DNA from: a virus
Length of the DNA stretch: 64,000 nucleotides
Reading direction: 5' to 3' (one strand)
IMG/VR virus record: IMGVR_UViG_3300000553_000012
Span: 1 to 64,000 of that record
The notes beneath the pieces are model-generated. The model was not told where the DNA came from, made no database searches, and worked only from the letters and a program-made list of their open reading frames with translations. Position numbers and translations under genes: made by a program. Of the stretch, positions 1 to 8,900 are shown one piece after another (positions within the stretch are counted from its first letter, which is position 1; each line of letters opens with the position of its first letter).

Positions 1-95
1 GGCGATATCGAGGATGTCGTGAGACAAACGGTCGTGGCCTGCGCTCCAAACGCCAGCGCCAGCCAAGCCGTTCCCGCGAAAAGTAAGCGCCTCAC
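1..95 (-). CDS. Partial exported protein, N-terminus only
   Basis: A reading frame begins at a GTG (95-93) that overlaps the TGA stop of the preceding gene (GTGA overlap) and stays open to the window edge. The 31 visible residues begin (M)RRLLFAGTAWLALAFGAQA, a typical Sec signal peptide with an AQA cleavage site, then TTVCL. It lies in the GC-rich left end and is the third consecutive gene here with a signal peptide. The rest is outside the window, so no function can be given. Confidence 0.5.
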   Translation of the reverse strand, partial: MRRLLFAGTAWLALAFGAQATTVCLTTSSIS

Positions 96-742
96 GGTCC
101 CTGATACCCCTGCATGTTGCAATAGACCGTCGTGAGCGACGTTGAGACAGTGAACTGCGCGGTTGTCTTGGATGAAACCGCCGCCGTCACTACCAGCGGC
201 GAACGAAGGTTGCCGACGATGAAGCCGCCGCCTGCGGTGATCGGCGGCAGGGGGAACACCGATGACGCCGTATCGTTGATCGTGATATAGGCCATGGATG
301 TTCCCGCGTCCGTGCGAAAACACTGAATGCCTGTAAGGTAGATTTTATAAGTGACGGCGGACAACTGAAGAACCGTCACCGCCGATCCCCCCGTCGTGCT
401 CGCTGTGCCCGACAGACGCAGGCCCGATGGTGCGACGGTTTCAGTGATGGCGCCCGTAGGATCGCACTCGGTCGGGCCTGGCTGACCATCCGCCGTCGAT
501 GACGGTGGATTAGTAGCGGCCCGGCAGGGCATGGGAGCCGCGCCTAGACCGTATAGGGCCTTGTCGAGACCAACCAGGGTGCCTGCGCCAGAGCCCCCCC
601 ACGCACTATCTGTCGTGGCTCCCTGCGACACGTTCGCGCCATCGGCGACCGTATTGGATAGAGGACCAGAAATGGTGCTCTGCGCGAACGAGGGCGACGC
701 AAGCGCGAGCAATGCGCCAAGAGTGCGAAGGAAGCGGCGCAT
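92..742 (-). CDS. Exported hypothetical protein, GC-rich block
   Basis: This is a 216-residue protein with a clear signal peptide (MRRFLRTLGALLALASPSFAQ, cleavage after FAQ) followed by a Ser/Thr/Gly-rich, probably beta-structured body. Three to four cysteines suggest a disulfide-stabilised extracellular fold. Base composition is far richer in G+C than the rest of the window. It follows a chain of tail-associated genes in the same direction, with its start abutting the previous stop at 742. Function is unrecognised; an accessory secreted or virion-surface protein acquired with the GC-rich block is possible. Confidence 0.6.
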   Translation of the reverse strand: MRRFLRTLGALLALASPSFAQSTISGPLSNTVADGANVSQGATTDSAWGGSGAGTLVGLDKALYGLGAAPMPCRAATNPPSSTADGQPGPTECDPTGAITETVAPSGLRLSGTASTTGGSAVTVLQLSAVTYKIYLTGIQCFRTDAGTSMAYITINDTASSVFPLPPITAGGGFIVGNLRSPLVVTAAVSSKTTAQFTVSTSLTTVYCNMQGYQGP

Positions 743-1284
743 TATTCGATACCCCAGTTAAACAGACAGTGGGCCGTGTCCAGCGTCAACGTGGGCCAAT
801 CAGTGGATGAGCACATGATCACGATCCCCGCGCTCGCCGGTATCGGAATGTCGCCGCCGGGCGTCCATGACCATGTTTGCGTCGGCGAAAGGGCCGCGCT
901 CGACAAGATCCTTGTGCCCGCTGACAGCGTCCCATTCGATGGGCAAGCCGTGGCGTTGACCACGAACACATAATCCGTCGCGGCGCCTGCGGCGATTTCA
1001 TGGGCGTCCATGTAGTAGATGTTGCCGGGGTTGGCCTTGATGACGTGGCAGGCTTCCGCCGCCTGAGATCCAAGGTTCCCCGAGCCGTCAAGATTATTAA
1101 AAGCGTATGGGAGTAATGAAGTCGGAACAACGATTGGTGTAGTATTTGGAGGAAAATTAGTGACTGTGACAGATTGTGTTGACGGAAAATTAGTGACTGT
1201 GACGGGCTGACCAGCAGAATATGCTAAAGTACTAAACATTATTCCTAATAATAGTGTTATATTTCTTATGAATTTATGTATCAT
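742..1284 (-). CDS. Exported protein with VTVTNFP repeats; mosaic gene
   Basis: This 180-residue protein starts with a signal peptide (MIHKFIRNITLLLGIMFSTLAYSAG). Two tandem copies of a VTVTNFP motif follow (residues ~28-45), a motif common in phage adhesin and tail-associated proteins. The C-terminal ~110 residues contain four cysteines. The coding DNA changes character inside the gene: the start-proximal ~190 bases are AT-rich like the phage, and the remainder (below ~1090) is GC-rich. This looks like a recombination joint that kept the frame open. The start ATG overlaps the preceding TGA by 4 nt. Confidence 0.6.
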   Translation of the reverse strand: MIHKFIRNITLLLGIMFSTLAYSAGQPVTVTNFPSTQSVTVTNFPPNTTPIVVPTSLLPYAFNNLDGSGNLGSQAAEACHVIKANPGNIYYMDAHEIAAGAATDYVFVVNATACPSNGTLSAGTRILSSAALSPTQTWSWTPGGDIPIPASAGIVIMCSSTDWPTLTLDTAHCLFNWGIE

Positions 1285-1655
1285 TTGTAAAAACTCACAT
1301 TGAGTACCGCGCCAGTGGTTTGTTGAATAAATTTTAAAGCTGAAAGATTTCCAGCAAATAACATTGTTTGACCAGACAAAAATGGAAATCCTACAGAAGC
1401 TGTAGGATTATTCCCATCGTCTCTCCATCTAATATCAGAATTTTCTACAGATATTATAGCATAAGTTGCTAATGATGGAATTACAGCTTGAAGATTTATT
1501 ACAGTAGACAAATTAGTAAATTGATGATATCCAAGTGGAGTAGCTTGATATGGACCTGAAGAAACTACAGTTCCAGAAGATGCTCCACCAGGTATGCCAT
1601 TTACTAAAATTGGTGTAGGGCTAGTCGCAAGCTGAATATTAATAACTTGGCTCAC
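1281..1655 (-). CDS. Hypothetical virion-associated protein
   Basis: A 124-residue protein without a signal peptide. It is rich in small and beta-forming residues (MSQVINIQLATSPTPILVNG), like head/tail surface proteins of T4-like aquatic phages. It overlaps the upstream gene by 17 nt and the downstream gene by 4 nt, so it belongs to the same translational chain as the tail genes. The DNA is AT-rich, so it lies on the ancestral side of the composition boundary. No family recognised; a structural role is inferred from context. Confidence 0.55.
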   Translation of the reverse strand: MSQVINIQLATSPTPILVNGIPGGASSGTVVSSGPYQATPLGYHQFTNLSTVINLQAVIPSLATYAIISVENSDIRWRDDGNNPTASVGFPFLSGQTMLFAGNLSALKFIQQTTGAVLNVSFYK

Positions 1656-2004
1656 TATAATTTACTCCTGTTATTTGTGTAGCTGCCGGATTTACAGTTA
1701 AAATGCCTTCAACAACACGAGTAATATTATTAGATGAATCTATAATAACCACATCGTAAACATATCTTTGATATAGCATACCTGCTGTAGTGTTAGCACT
1801 TAGAGAAAGAGTTATAGAACCGGCTGTAGGAGTTGAAATTGCGGTGGTGAAAGATACAGAATTTGAAGATGTATACCATTGGCGTATTTGACTTTGAGCG
1901 CTGTACCCAGTTAAATCAAATGGATCTCCTACGGTATCAGTCAAATTCAAAAGAGTATTAAATGTAGTTCCCTGATCAACCAATATGTTTGCTTTAGCTG
2001 CCAT
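1639..2004 (-). CDS. Small tail/virion beta-sandwich protein
   Basis: A 121-residue protein beginning MAAKANILVDQGTTFNTLLN with the signature QGTTF...L.L.D..G.P.DLTGYSA.SQIR. That pattern recurs in small virion proteins of T4-like cyanophages and in N-terminal domains of upper-baseplate proteins. The C-terminal part (YVYDVVIIDSSNNITRVVEGILTV) is a typical beta-hairpin ending. It probably forms a compact Ig-like domain attached to the baseplate or fibre. Family resemblance is from recalled motifs, so the exact role is uncertain. Confidence 0.55.
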   Translation of the reverse strand: MAAKANILVDQGTTFNTLLNLTDTVGDPFDLTGYSAQSQIRQWYTSSNSVSFTTAISTPTAGSITLSLSANTTAGMLYQRYVYDVVIIDSSNNITRVVEGILTVNPAATQITGVNYSEPSY

Positions 2005-2012
2005 ATCAATTC

Positions 2013-2660
2013 CTATACAGACAATGTAGTTCTTTGAAAGTAAACATTGCCCCCGTTTATTGCAGAGGGAGAAAACAAAAGATTTACAGAACCACCAGAT
2101 ATATTAGCTCCAAAAGTTCCTAAAGCCGTTCCTGTATTTGAAATCATAGCAAATTCTGTTAAAAATACATTTGTTCCGTCTTGAATAACCAAAATTTCAG
2201 AACATTGATGACCCGTAGTTCCATTTGAAACTTGAACTAAATATTTTGCTGTTCTATACGATGTAGTAGTAAAGGTATCAATACTTTGATTAGCCGAAGA
2301 TCCAGTTATAGCATATGTATTTGCCGTAAAAGATGCAGTATTTACATTTTGGCCAACATTAAGATTATTTGAAACTAATGTATTGGCCGTAAATACACCA
2401 TTTACGGATGCATTTGTTGTTATAACTAAATTTGTATTAGTACTATTATTACCACCACGTAAATATTGTGTTGCAGCAATAGTATTTGCCGAAAAAACAC
2501 CATTAATATAAGCATTGCCCGTAGTTACGCCAAAACCGCCAACACTGGTGTTGGTTGTAACAACAGTAGTATTAATAGCGTCTGCAATTGAATTAGTAAT
2601 AGTCACCCAATCATTAAATGTGGCTACACTAACATTTACACTATTCTGAGATTGAGCCAT
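2013..2660 (-). CDS. Putative fibre or virion structural protein
   Basis: A 215-residue Asn/Thr/Ser-rich protein with short internal repeats around TANT (SANTIAATQYL, TANTLVSNNL, TANTYAITG). These resemble beta-prism or beta-helical fibre shafts. The C-terminus (residues ~140-215: TAKYLVQVSNGTTGHQCSEILVIQDG...) forms a globular beta domain like the carboxy heads of virion-decorating proteins. Overlaps the coiled-coil gene upstream by 20 nt. Likely a short tail-fibre or surface protein; no T4 equivalent recognised. Confidence 0.55.
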   Translation of the reverse strand: MAQSQNSVNVSVATFNDWVTITNSIADAINTTVVTTNTSVGGFGVTTGNAYINGVFSANTIAATQYLRGGNNSTNTNLVITTNASVNGVFTANTLVSNNLNVGQNVNTASFTANTYAITGSSANQSIDTFTTTSYRTAKYLVQVSNGTTGHQCSEILVIQDGTNVFLTEFAMISNTGTALGTFGANISGGSVNLLFSPSAINGGNVYFQRTTLSV

Positions 2661-2874
2661 GAATATTTTTTGCCATTGATTTTACTAATTGTTTTAATTC
2701 TTCTACTGTATCTGTAAGCTCTTCTACTTGTTTATTTATAACTTCTTGTTTTAAAGCCCGCTCTCTTTCGGATTTAAATCTAGTAAGTTCAGTTATATTT
2801 TTATTTATTAATACACCAGAAGAAATATCTCTATATAATCCAGGAACTTCTGTTTGAATAAGTTGAGCGGCCAT
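2641..2874 (-). CDS. Small coiled-coil virion protein
   Basis: A 77-residue protein. The first ~30 residues (MAAQLIQTEVPGLYRDISSG) resemble a short attachment segment. Residues ~30-72 form a long amphipathic, charged helix with a coiled-coil pattern (EVINKQVEELTDTVEELKQLVKSM). It sits between two structural genes in the tail operon, starting one base into the previous stop. It may act as a trimeric linker or connector for a fibre. Function inferred from context only. Confidence 0.55.
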   Translation of the reverse strand: MAAQLIQTEVPGLYRDISSGVLINKNITELTRFKSERERALKQEVINKQVEELTDTVEELKQLVKSMAKNIHGSISE

Positions 2875-5291
2875 TATGCGCTAAGCCCCACTGCTGTTAG
2901 AGTTGCTACCTTTGGATATATACTAGAATTACTAGATAATAAATCTAGCTTTATTTGCATAGTATCATATGTTGAAAATTCTGCTAGAGTACTATTATAA
3001 TATGATGCATAGTTATTATTTTGTGGATCAGTAAATGCTTGGTGTTTATCTGATATTTTATCTATAAACAATGTAACACCGGTTATACTGACGTTTGAAG
3101 TTGAAATATTTAAATTTAAAGAGGAGGCATTTGTAACATTAGTTACAAGACCTACTATAAAATTATTAGGAACATTAGGATTCCATAATTTTATCAAATC
3201 ATTTACATATATTTCACCGCTTCCGGGCGTACTATTACCAAATTTTGTATTAGCTCCAGTAACAGTAGATCCAGATATTGTTGCTGTTCCATTTGCGGTG
3301 TAAAGGCTTGGAGGTGAATTTGGAAGTCCCCAAGTAAGAGTTACGTAATTATTGGCTTGAATTGTACTAACAAGATTTTGTGTATTTCCAGATGGATAAA
3401 GCCGAGTCCATTCTTTTGATACAAATGGATCAGAATCTTGTGAATTATAAAGTTTTGCCCAGGCGACAATAGAAGTATTTGCAGGAACAAATGCGGTGGC
3501 TTGAACCATAAGATCCTCAGCAGCATATGTAGGATCAAATTGAATTTGAGTTGTAATGTGTTTTGCTAAAGAATTTCCGTAATTTGTATTTTCATTTGTC
3601 GTATCATTGTTGATTAGAACAGAAGATGAAAATATATCTAGCTTTTCACTAGTGATAACTGGGCTATCATATAAAGCACCAGCAATTCCTGCTTGATTTA
3701 ACTGAATTTTTATAACACCAGATTTATTATTTGAGTATGATAAGTCTGAGCCGCCATTTACAGCTTCTAAAGACCTAGAAAGAATATATCCAGAATAACC
3801 ATTTACAATATTAATTGTTCCATTTAAAGCCGGTAAAAATGTAGAAGATGAATTCAGTATTGGATTTCCAGAAGAATTAATTTGTGCAAATGCATATGTT
3901 ATACTTGAATTTCCACCAGTAGATGCACTAATGCCAACTTCTGGTTCAAAATTTGTTACAGGAACAGCATATATTGAAGAAACATATGCATATGTTTGCG
4001 CGCTAAACGACGTGTTAGTGATAATAACATTACCACTAGACATTGAACCTACAATAGGAGTTTGAAAAAATAAATTAGCACCGCCAGCGGACGTGTTGGT
4101 TCCTGTGAATTTTGTAGAAACATTAACTGCTGTAGAATTTACAATTGCAGTGATAGTAGACCCATTTGTAAAACCAGTTATACCGGCTGAAGAATTTGAA
4201 CTATTACTACAATACACCGGCTGACCGACAAACAATCCTGTAGTGCTTGATATAGCATTTATTGTAATATTGCCACTTTTCAGTGTTCCATTAAGATTAG
4301 TGTTGCTGGTAAAATATAATGTATTGTTTGCATTAGAATTTGTTAAAATCATTGTATTACTAGACTGAATACTATTATACACGGTTCCTACCGGAACAAA
4401 GAAAAACTTAGCAGCGCTATTTGATACTGGAAGTACTGGATTAATTGTTGCGGAAGTATTATTAGATACATTAACAATTTGAGTAACATATAATGATAAA
4501 TTAGCGCTAACTACACCAGATGCAGATACAGTATTTGCGTATAAAGCAATATAACTGCCTTGTTGGGTACTTGATTGAAAAGTTGTGCCGTTTCCTGTAA
4601 GTGTAGAACTATTAGCCGTAATTGCTACAGTTTGGGCTGATACATTGGCCAAAAGTGGAAATACGGTCTCGCCGCCCAGAAAAGAACCGACTTGTCCTTG
4701 AACTATCATAAACTCGTAAGGATTGTTTACAAGTTCATATGTGGCATTATTTGCAGTAAATTGAGCTACTTTAATTGCATATTTTAATTGTGTATTCTTG
4801 ATGGGTGTCAATGTTCCATCGGTTCCATAATCAAATAATTGTCCGTGATTTCCTCCGCTAAATCCTGGAAATACTGCATTTGATGAACCGAGTAGCGCCT
4901 GGCCGGCCGAAGCAGTCCATAAAGTATAACCGCCATCTGCTGCTTGAATGTTTATTGAATACGTTTTACCAGTTTTAAGTGGAACAGGTTGATTAAATTC
5001 AAATGTGGTGATAGATGATGCATCAGAAGATACATTAATAGAAGAATAAGGCAAACTTGCAATAGAATATGTATATGCAGATGAATAATTTGGAGCTCCA
5101 TTTATATCAGTATCAGAAATACTAATAGTAACTCCAGGATTAGTAGAACCACTAAGATTATAAACACCATTTACTTGTGAAGTTTGAGCGGGTATTCCAC
5201 TAAAATATAAGTCTATACTTGTTATAAAAGCTCTTGCAGAATTATTTACTGCATTTGGATCAAGATAAAATGTTTGTGATTGAATATACAT
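2874..5291 (-). CDS. Large virion structural protein (805 aa)
   Basis: The protein begins MYIQSQTFYLDPNAVNNSARAFITSIDLYFSG, an arrangement I associate with large structural proteins found beside DUF4815 proteins in T4-like cyanophages. The N-terminal ~200 residues look like a jelly-roll or carbohydrate-binding-type domain. The middle is Asn/Ser-rich with a module of the type G..VGQPVY...G.TITAIVNSTAVNVS, also seen in neighbouring tail genes. The C-terminal ~250 residues (YAAEDLMVQATAFVPANTSIVAWAKLYNSQDSDPF) resemble a baseplate-associated domain. Part of the baseplate operon. Confidence 0.6.
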   Translation of the reverse strand: MYIQSQTFYLDPNAVNNSARAFITSIDLYFSGIPAQTSQVNGVYNLSGSTNPGVTISISDTDINGAPNYSSAYTYSIASLPYSSINVSSDASSITTFEFNQPVPLKTGKTYSINIQAADGGYTLWTASAGQALLGSSNAVFPGFSGGNHGQLFDYGTDGTLTPIKNTQLKYAIKVAQFTANNATYELVNNPYEFMIVQGQVGSFLGGETVFPLLANVSAQTVAITANSSTLTGNGTTFQSSTQQGSYIALYANTVSASGVVSANLSLYVTQIVNVSNNTSATINPVLPVSNSAAKFFFVPVGTVYNSIQSSNTMILTNSNANNTLYFTSNTNLNGTLKSGNITINAISSTTGLFVGQPVYCSNSSNSSAGITGFTNGSTITAIVNSTAVNVSTKFTGTNTSAGGANLFFQTPIVGSMSSGNVIITNTSFSAQTYAYVSSIYAVPVTNFEPEVGISASTGGNSSITYAFAQINSSGNPILNSSSTFLPALNGTINIVNGYSGYILSRSLEAVNGGSDLSYSNNKSGVIKIQLNQAGIAGALYDSPVITSEKLDIFSSSVLINNDTTNENTNYGNSLAKHITTQIQFDPTYAAEDLMVQATAFVPANTSIVAWAKLYNSQDSDPFVSKEWTRLYPSGNTQNLVSTIQANNYVTLTWGLPNSPPSLYTANGTATISGSTVTGANTKFGNSTPGSGEIYVNDLIKLWNPNVPNNFIVGLVTNVTNASSLNLNISTSNVSITGVTLFIDKISDKHQAFTDPQNNNYASYYNSTLAEFSTYDTMQIKLDLLSSNSSIYPKVATLTAVGLSA

Positions 5292-5878
5292 TATAAATTT
5301 AAACCTATTCCTATATAACCATTTTCAGCTCCACCAAGTTGAGCTAAATTAATATAATTTGTAGAATTAGCAGAATAATAAGATATAGTAACATTTGCAA
5401 TTGAAGTATTATCAATATTAGCCAATGTTCCTACTACAGTACCTGCCATTCTATTAATTAAATCTTGAGCCGCACTCAATGAACTAGCTGTAGAAGAAAG
5501 TCCAGAATTATAATAAAATGTGAAAGAAGTATTTCCATTTGAATCAGTTATTATTGGTGCTCCTAATATTCCTCCAGTCGGTTGGCATTGGCTAGAAGCA
5601 TTTACACCATTAAATGTAAAAGTATGAACCGTAGATGGTTTTAATCTTGAAGCATTCATTGCAAAAGCCTGAGCCGCGGCAATATACGTAGTAGATTGTG
5701 GATTACTTGTAGATGAATTTGGTATTGATATTTGAGTTCCACTAGGAGTCGTAATAGTAGAGCCACTGCTTCCTAAAGACTGTGTAGCAGAAATTGCGCC
5801 AGAAAGAGCCGTGCCTATTCCAGGTATGACTAAATTAGTCCCTATATAATTTGTTATTATTGGAGGTAAAGTAGCCAT
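5291..5878 (-). CDS. Hypothetical virion structural protein
   Basis: A 195-residue Ser/Thr/Asn-rich protein. The core reads AAAQAFAMNASRLKPSTVHTFTFNGVNASSQCQPTG and FYYNSGLSSTASSLSAAQDLINRMAG, which looks like a beta-rich domain followed by a helix. It lies between two very large virion genes, with an exact T4-type late box (TATAAATA, minus strand) 24 bases before its start and the RBS AGGGAT. Likely a minor structural protein. No family assigned. Confidence 0.55.
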   Translation of the reverse strand: MATLPPIITNYIGTNLVIPGIGTALSGAISATQSLGSSGSTITTPSGTQISIPNSSTSNPQSTTYIAAAQAFAMNASRLKPSTVHTFTFNGVNASSQCQPTGGILGAPIITDSNGNTSFTFYYNSGLSSTASSLSAAQDLINRMAGTVVGTLANIDNTSIANVTISYYSANSTNYINLAQLGGAENGYIGIGLNL

Positions 5879-5901
5879 TTATTATCCCTTAATATTTCAA
5901 T

Positions 5902-5909
5902 ATTTATAC
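5902..5909 (-). promoter_or_regulatory. T4-type late promoter box TATAAATA
   Basis: An exact match to the T4 late promoter -10 consensus on the minus strand. It overlaps the stop codon of the upstream giant virion gene and lies 24 bases before the ATG at 5878. This provides a late start for the distal virion genes. The phage encodes a gp33 homologue, which fits use of this promoter class. Confidence 0.6.
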
Positions 5910-8900
5910 TTGCTCAGCCAAAGTAGAAACAGCCCGGCCATCGCCGTGGGCGCTAACAGCTCCTAAACCAAATCCTGCACCACCAGTAGCTGTTGGAGTA
6001 GATTGAGGAATTTTTGTAGTTAGGCCAAATGTTGTAGGATTACTTGTCAATACACCATTATAAATTATGGGTTGAGAAGAACTATTTGTAGTTGGAGTAG
6101 TATTAGAAGTAACACTAAGTTGACTGATTATTGCTGTTTCTGAATATGGTAAAGTTAAAAATAGACCAGTTGTATTACCAGAAGTATTAGTATTTGCTCC
6201 ATTAAATTGAAATTCGATATTATTTTGATAATTTATAGGAACCACTTGATCATTTATGATCATTGCGTTGTATTCTGGATTTTGAAGATCAGAATATGCT
6301 GTACTATTAAAATTATCGGTAAATATTCCATACTTAAATCTATTAATTGAACTATTCAAAGTCGATGGAATTGTAAGATTATTAATATTAGTTTCAAGTT
6401 GGCTTAGAGTTGTATAATATTCTAAAGCTTGAATTCTTCTATCAAGAGCAGCAATATCTTCCATAGTATACGCTGAGGGCTGATAAAGAGAAATTTGACT
6501 ATTATTTGCAGCAATTTCTGATATAATATGATTATTTGCTCTTTGCACAGTATAATTTTTACTAGCAATACCTTTATCAAGTATGGCCGTATAATTTGAA
6601 TCTAATTGTTGAGAAACTGACGGATATGGTGGAATATTTAATAAATTCAACGTCATAGAATTTTCTGGCTGCAGCGGTGGACTAAGTGTTCCCGATCCAG
6701 GAACACCAGGAATTGCGGTTATATTTCCTGTTTTGTCTATGACTACTCTATCAACGCGGCCTTGATAATTTGTAATAGTCGAACTGTATGTAGAACCATC
6801 TATGGGTGTAAATTGAAATGAACTTTGATACTTTACAGTTCCTCCAGTAAATACCAAATTTGCAGTGCCACTGGTTGTAGCATTAGTGCTTAAACTAACG
6901 GATGAAGAATTAAGTACAGCAATAACTCTTGTATTTCCAGGTAAACCCGCGATATCAGCAATAACTGATACATTTGAAATAATTACAGCTTGACAATTTA
7001 CAGAAGTGATTCCAGTAATTGTTGAATTACTATTAAGAGTTCCTGTAGCAATTACTGACTGAAAAGCACCATAATCTACTGGATTTACAGTAGATAATGA
7101 AGTATTTCCATTAGTATTTGCATATGTATTGGCTTGAAGAGCTACTCTAGGTCTGAAATCTACACAATCTATAAGATCATAATAATTTCCTTGAGAAGTA
7201 TAAAATTCCGGAATTTCTTGTGTATTAATAGAAGAATTGTTACTTGCTACACTTAGATTAGCAAATCCTAAATTATCATTTGTAGAATATGAACTTACTG
7301 TAAATAATGGATATGTTGTAGTAAATGCAAAATGATCAAAAACTGTTATAAGTGAATTATTACTTGTTATATTTAATGTTGATGCTGGGTTTAAATACAA
7401 ATATCCTTGATCATAAAAATCTGCATTTTGGTTACTATCAATATAAAATTGATTTGTAACATCTACCCATGCTGATGGAATAGTAGATGAATTTTGCAAA
7501 TTTGCAGATATATTAAGTGTATTTGCTGAAAAGTATACTTTTTTTAATCTAAAAATATCTGGAATACCTAATGCCCATGGCCCAGTATTTCCCGAAACAT
7601 TATTTGATGTATTAATTATTACAGAACTATCTCTAATGGCCGGTTTAGATATAGACCCCGATGTAATATTTACCGGTACAGTAATAAAAGCATTTGAAGT
7701 ACCATTAATTGTAATTGGAAGAGCTGTGCTAAAAAGATTTATAGTTAATATTGTTCCAGTAGAATCTGTACTTACAGAATTGGGAAGAAGTGATACTGGA
7801 ACATATTTAGGGAAATAATAAACCACATTTGCAGAAGTATTGGTATTTAATAAATTAGAATCTAATTGAATAGCAGTAGCATTAATGCCAGTAATTCTTC
7901 TAATTTCTCCAGTAGTATTACTGAAAATTTTAAGGTATCTTCCAGTATTAAATGTAGATAATAGTGTTCCAGTACCACTGAGTGTCATAACATTAGAAGA
8001 AGCTGTGGTAACAAATCCAATAGAAGATACATTAGAAGTTGCATATACATTGCTTGCTTGAAAGATTAAATTTACATTAGAAATTTGATTTGCATTTAAT
8101 GTTACATTATTTCCAAATGCAAAAGTTCCGCTTGGTAGTGTTAGTATTACACTACCATTACTACTACTTAAAGCAACACCAGTAGGTCCAGTATATTGAC
8201 CCATATAGGTATATGATATATTTGAAACGCTTTTTGTTGAATTTGCTCCGCCATAAAAAACAGCAGTGGAATTTGCTGCATTTTGTAATACTATATTATT
8301 TGTATTAACAATATCAGCAATTGCAAATGGTGCGGCAGTATCATATTGAGAACCTAAATATACACTTTTTGCATTTTGAATATTTTTTCCTGGGAACATA
8401 TTAATATCATAGATATATAATCTATTTTGAGCCGCATTTGTTCCTGGAATTCCGGATACTGGAACAACAGTTCTAACTCTTGCTGTACCCATAGGTTCTC
8501 CAGCCGGAGTAGTATTACTAGTATAATAATTTTGTGCATTTGTGATAAACTGCTTGGCAGTATCATAAAAAGTTATATATCTGGTTGTTGAAAAATCAAA
8601 TATACCACCAATTTCATTAATATTTAAATAGCTACCATAATTAGTATTAATTGAAATATTGGCTGTAGCAGTATCAGTGCCCTGTTTATCTGTCAAATAA
8701 TAATTTGTATATGTTTTTGTTCTATAACCAGAAATATAAGCTTCACCAGGATCCACAACTATTGTAAATGTATTAGCTTGTGCCGATGAATTTATAGAAC
8801 CATCATTATTAACTATTACTGGTGTTACTGATGTGGTAATATTAAATGGATCTGTTACGAAATTTCCACTAGTCTCATAAGTTCTTTGCGCAAGAGCATT

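Noticed and set aside
531-761. Plus-strand 76-residue frame in the GC-rich end
   Set aside because: Antisense shadow of the 92-742 gene, typical of stop-poor GC-rich DNA; its product is Arg/Pro-rich and unlike a real protein.
819-1130. Minus-strand 103-residue frame
   Set aside because: Alternative frame of the 742-1284 gene in GC-rich DNA; the main frame has the signal peptide and coupling to neighbours.
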